Shown: positions 62,470-64,000 of the stretch, piece by piece
Position numbering within the stretch: position 1 is the stretch's first letter
Layout: each line of letters opens with the position of its first letter
NCBI RefSeq assembly: GCF_002251385.1
Contig: NZ_NPJJ01000043.1
Coordinates: forward strand, 62,001-126,000
Reading direction: 5' to 3'
Source: Prevotella sp. P5-108
Lineage (GTDB): Bacteria; Bacteroidota; Bacteroidia; Bacteroidales; Bacteroidaceae
DNA length: 64,000 bases
The notes under the pieces: model-generated
What the model saw: only the letters and a program-made list of their open reading frames with translations
Database searches by the model: none
Told to the model about the DNA's origin: nothing
Translations under genes and position numbers: made by a program

Positions 62470-63270
62470 ATGAAATGTAAAACGATTTCGTTTGTCTTGC
62501 TGATGGCATTGCTGGTCTTGGCAGGCTGTAGCAGTAGTAAAAAGGTGGCATATTTCCAGAATATCCAGTCAGTGGATTTCGATAAGTCGAAGGGTTTATA
62601 TGATGCCAAGATTCTGCCTAAAGATATGTTGACAATCACGGTAAACACACAGACACCAGAAGCGGCTTTGCCATTCAATCTTGCAGTAAGCAATGTTATC
62701 AACCCCACAGGACAATTGTCTTCCGGAGCCGGCTCGTTGCAAGGTTATCTTGTTGACAACGATGGAAACATCAATTTCCCAATTGTAGGCAAAATACATG
62801 TGCAAGGTCTTACCAAGACACAATGCCAGGACCTTATTGTCAAGAAGATTTCTCCATATCTCTCTAAGACCGAGACTCCTGTTGTGACCGTGAGGATGTC
62901 AAGTTATCACGTTACAGTGTTGGGCGAAGTAAACAAGCCAGGAGTGGTAGCCGTCACTACCGAGAAGATGAGCATTATGGAAGCGTTGGCTGAGTCGGGT
63001 GACCTGACTATTTATGGCAAACGTGACAATGTGATACTTATCCGTGAGTCTGAGACAGGGCAGAAGGAGTATCATATCATTAATCTCAACGATGCGAATG
63101 TATTCAATTCACCTTATTATTATTTACAGCAGAACGATATCGTCTATGTCGAACCCAATGGCGTCAAAGCCAAGAACTCAGGGATCGGCAGTTCGACCAC
63201 ATTATGGTTCTCGTTTGTTGGTATCGTTACCTCGGTGGCATCGTTGATTGTAAATATTGTAAGAAATTAA
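62470..63270 (+). CDS. polysaccharide export outer-membrane lipoprotein (Wza-like)
   Basis: 266-residue protein with a lipoprotein signal ending LVLAGC and SSSKK following. The Poly_export domain (about 45-140; LPKDMLTITVNTQTPEA and DNDGNINFPIVGKIHVQGLT) precedes an SLBB domain (about 145-225; VTVLGEVNKPGVV). The C-terminus holds one hydrophobic helix (WFSFVGIVTSVASLIVNIV), as in Wza. Such proteins form the outer-membrane channel for capsule or exopolysaccharide. No Wzc-type kinase or glycosyltransferase is adjacent within the window; a terminator follows. Confidence 0.9.
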   Translation: MKCKTISFVLLMALLVLAGCSSSKKVAYFQNIQSVDFDKSKGLYDAKILPKDMLTITVNTQTPEAALPFNLAVSNVINPTGQLSSGAGSLQGYLVDNDGNINFPIVGKIHVQGLTKTQCQDLIVKKISPYLSKTETPVVTVRMSSYHVTVLGEVNKPGVVAVTTEKMSIMEALAESGDLTIYGKRDNVILIRESETGQKEYHIINLNDANVFNSPYYYLQQNDIVYVEPNGVKAKNSGIGSSTTLWFSFVGIVTSVASLIVNIVRN

Positions 63271-63276
63271 AAGACT

Positions 63277-63323
63277 AAAAAAATGAAGAGTGTGAAAGTA
63301 ATAATAACATTCTTCATTTTTTT
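63277..63323 (+). terminator. terminator of the Wza-like gene
   Basis: Perfect 13-base inverted repeat (63277-63289 with 63311-63323; arm AAAAAAATGAAGA), 21-base loop, ending in seven T. A 16-codon frame inside it is not considered a gene. Confidence 0.75.
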
Positions 63324-63343
63324 GAATATATAAGGGATAACAC

Positions 63344-64000
63344 ATGGAAACATTGAAACACGAGTGTGGCGTAGCTATGGTGAGACTACTGAAGCCGTTG
63401 TCATATTATCAGCACAAGTATGGCACTTGGATGTACGGTCTCAATAAGCTATACCTCATGATGGAGAAGCAGCACAATCGCGGACAGGAAGGCGCAGGAC
63501 TGGCATGCGTGAAGTTTGATACTCAACCTGGCCATGAATATATGTTCCGTGAACGTGCCGAGGGTAAAGACGCCATTCGCAAAATATTTGCTACCGTTCA
63601 TGAGAACTTCAAGGATGTTACTCCAGAACAGATGGCCGATTCTGACTATATAGAGCAGCGTCTTCCCTTTGCGGGCCAGCTTTATATGGGACATCTGAGG
63701 TATTCGACCACGGGCAAACGAGGACTGCAATATGTGCATCCATTCCTGCGACGCAATAACTGGAAAGCCAAGAATCTCTGTTTGTGTGGCAACTTCAATA
63801 TGACCAACATAGAAGAGATTTTCGAACGACTTACAAGTCAGGGACAAAGTCCGCGAATATACAGCGACAGCTATATCATGCTTGAGCTGATGGGTCACAG
63901 ATTGGACCGTGAAGTGGAGCGCAACTTTGTCAATGCCCAACACGAAGGACTTCAAGGCAAGGACATTACTCGTTATATCGATGACCATGTGGAGATGGCT
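63344..64000 (+). CDS. PurF-like class II glutamine amidotransferase, N-terminal part
   Basis: The frame is open from the ATG at 63344 to the window end (219 codons). The N-terminus METLKHECGVAMVRLL places a Cys at residue 8 as the likely glutaminase nucleophile, once a short leader is removed or as an internal residue. KQHNRGQEGAGLA and MGHLRYSTTG are the Arg/Gly motifs of Ntn-type amidotransferases, and LCGNFNMTN is the oxyanion-hole block. This matches the large amidophosphoribosyltransferase-like proteins of Bacteroidales, which have an extended N-terminal domain. The phosphoribosyl half lies outside, so a true PurF role cannot be verified here. Confidence 0.85.
   Translation, partial: METLKHECGVAMVRLLKPLSYYQHKYGTWMYGLNKLYLMMEKQHNRGQEGAGLACVKFDTQPGHEYMFRERAEGKDAIRKIFATVHENFKDVTPEQMADSDYIEQRLPFAGQLYMGHLRYSTTGKRGLQYVHPFLRRNNWKAKNLCLCGNFNMTNIEEIFERLTSQGQSPRIYSDSYIMLELMGHRLDREVERNFVNAQHEGLQGKDITRYIDDHVEMA

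Noticed and set aside
63283..63333. A 16-codon frame (MKSVKVIITFF...) between the Wza-like and PurF-like genes
   Set aside because: Its ends form the arms and T run of a terminator hairpin, which explains the sequence better.

Overview
The window looks like a chromosomal segment from the order Bacteroidales, most likely a Prevotellaceae member. The reasons are the Na+-translocating NADH:quinone reductase operon, a complete moxR-DUF58-bat (aerotolerance) cluster, an HU-HIG protein, META and DUF4890-type small envelope proteins, a lipid-anchored TamA-type barrel (TamL), and many promoters of the Bacteroidetes form TTTG-N19-21-TAnnTTTG. Nearly everything is core housekeeping. I recognised no rRNA or tRNA gene, CRISPR array, insertion sequence, integrase or phage gene.

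Layout. 1-607: the end of trmO and a terminator-bearing gap. 608-7141 (minus): a GH20 hexosaminidase downstream of tamB. 7309-13103 (plus): nqrABCDEF, divergent from tamB. 13218-15118: a beta-helix lipoprotein and cytidine deaminase. 15126-19053 (minus): a tightly packed set running SpoU-type RNA methyltransferase, six-TM protein, hisB, MFS transporter. 19131-21332 (plus): tamL, whose 3' end overlaps a convergent small lipoprotein gene. 21959-22582 (minus): rpmA and rplU. 22747-26893 (minus): TonB-dependent receptor, acyltransferase, HU-HIG DNA-binding protein. 27260-28890 (plus): nitroreductase, KdsC-like phosphatase, Maf.

29119-42468 (plus) is one long run of same-strand genes: moxR, DUF58, a membrane protein, batA, batB, batC, a fused batD-batE, a PAP2 phosphatase, queA, a DUF2027/Smr protein and nadE. 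Facing it is a nucleotide-salvage operon on the minus strand (42548-45696: 5'-nucleotidase, NADH pyrophosphatase, xanthine phosphoribosyltransferase). Next come a short J-domain protein, a YitT-type membrane protein, and lon-tgt-lptF/G-DEAD helicase (48217-54767). 54888-57696 (minus) holds HU, a META lipoprotein, a Cys/His/Lys-rich secreted protein and an MltF-like lytic transglycosylase. 57798-61021 is hisG-hisD-hisC without hisB. The window closes with terC (minus), a Wza-like export lipoprotein and the start of a PurF-like amidotransferase.

Functional themes are envelope biogenesis (TamB/TamL, LptF/G, Bat, MltF, PAP2), respiration (Nqr), queuosine tRNA modification (QueA, Tgt), NAD and purine turnover, and a histidine pathway split over two loci. 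I found no clear-cut novel system. The best leads are the Cys-rich DUF4890-like protein, the batD-batE fusion with an internal signal-type segment, the split his genes, the missing zinc motif in Tgt, an inverted repeat next to the lon promoter, and an open frame antisense to the trmO end. All product names rest on motif and family recognition by eye; no database search was run.
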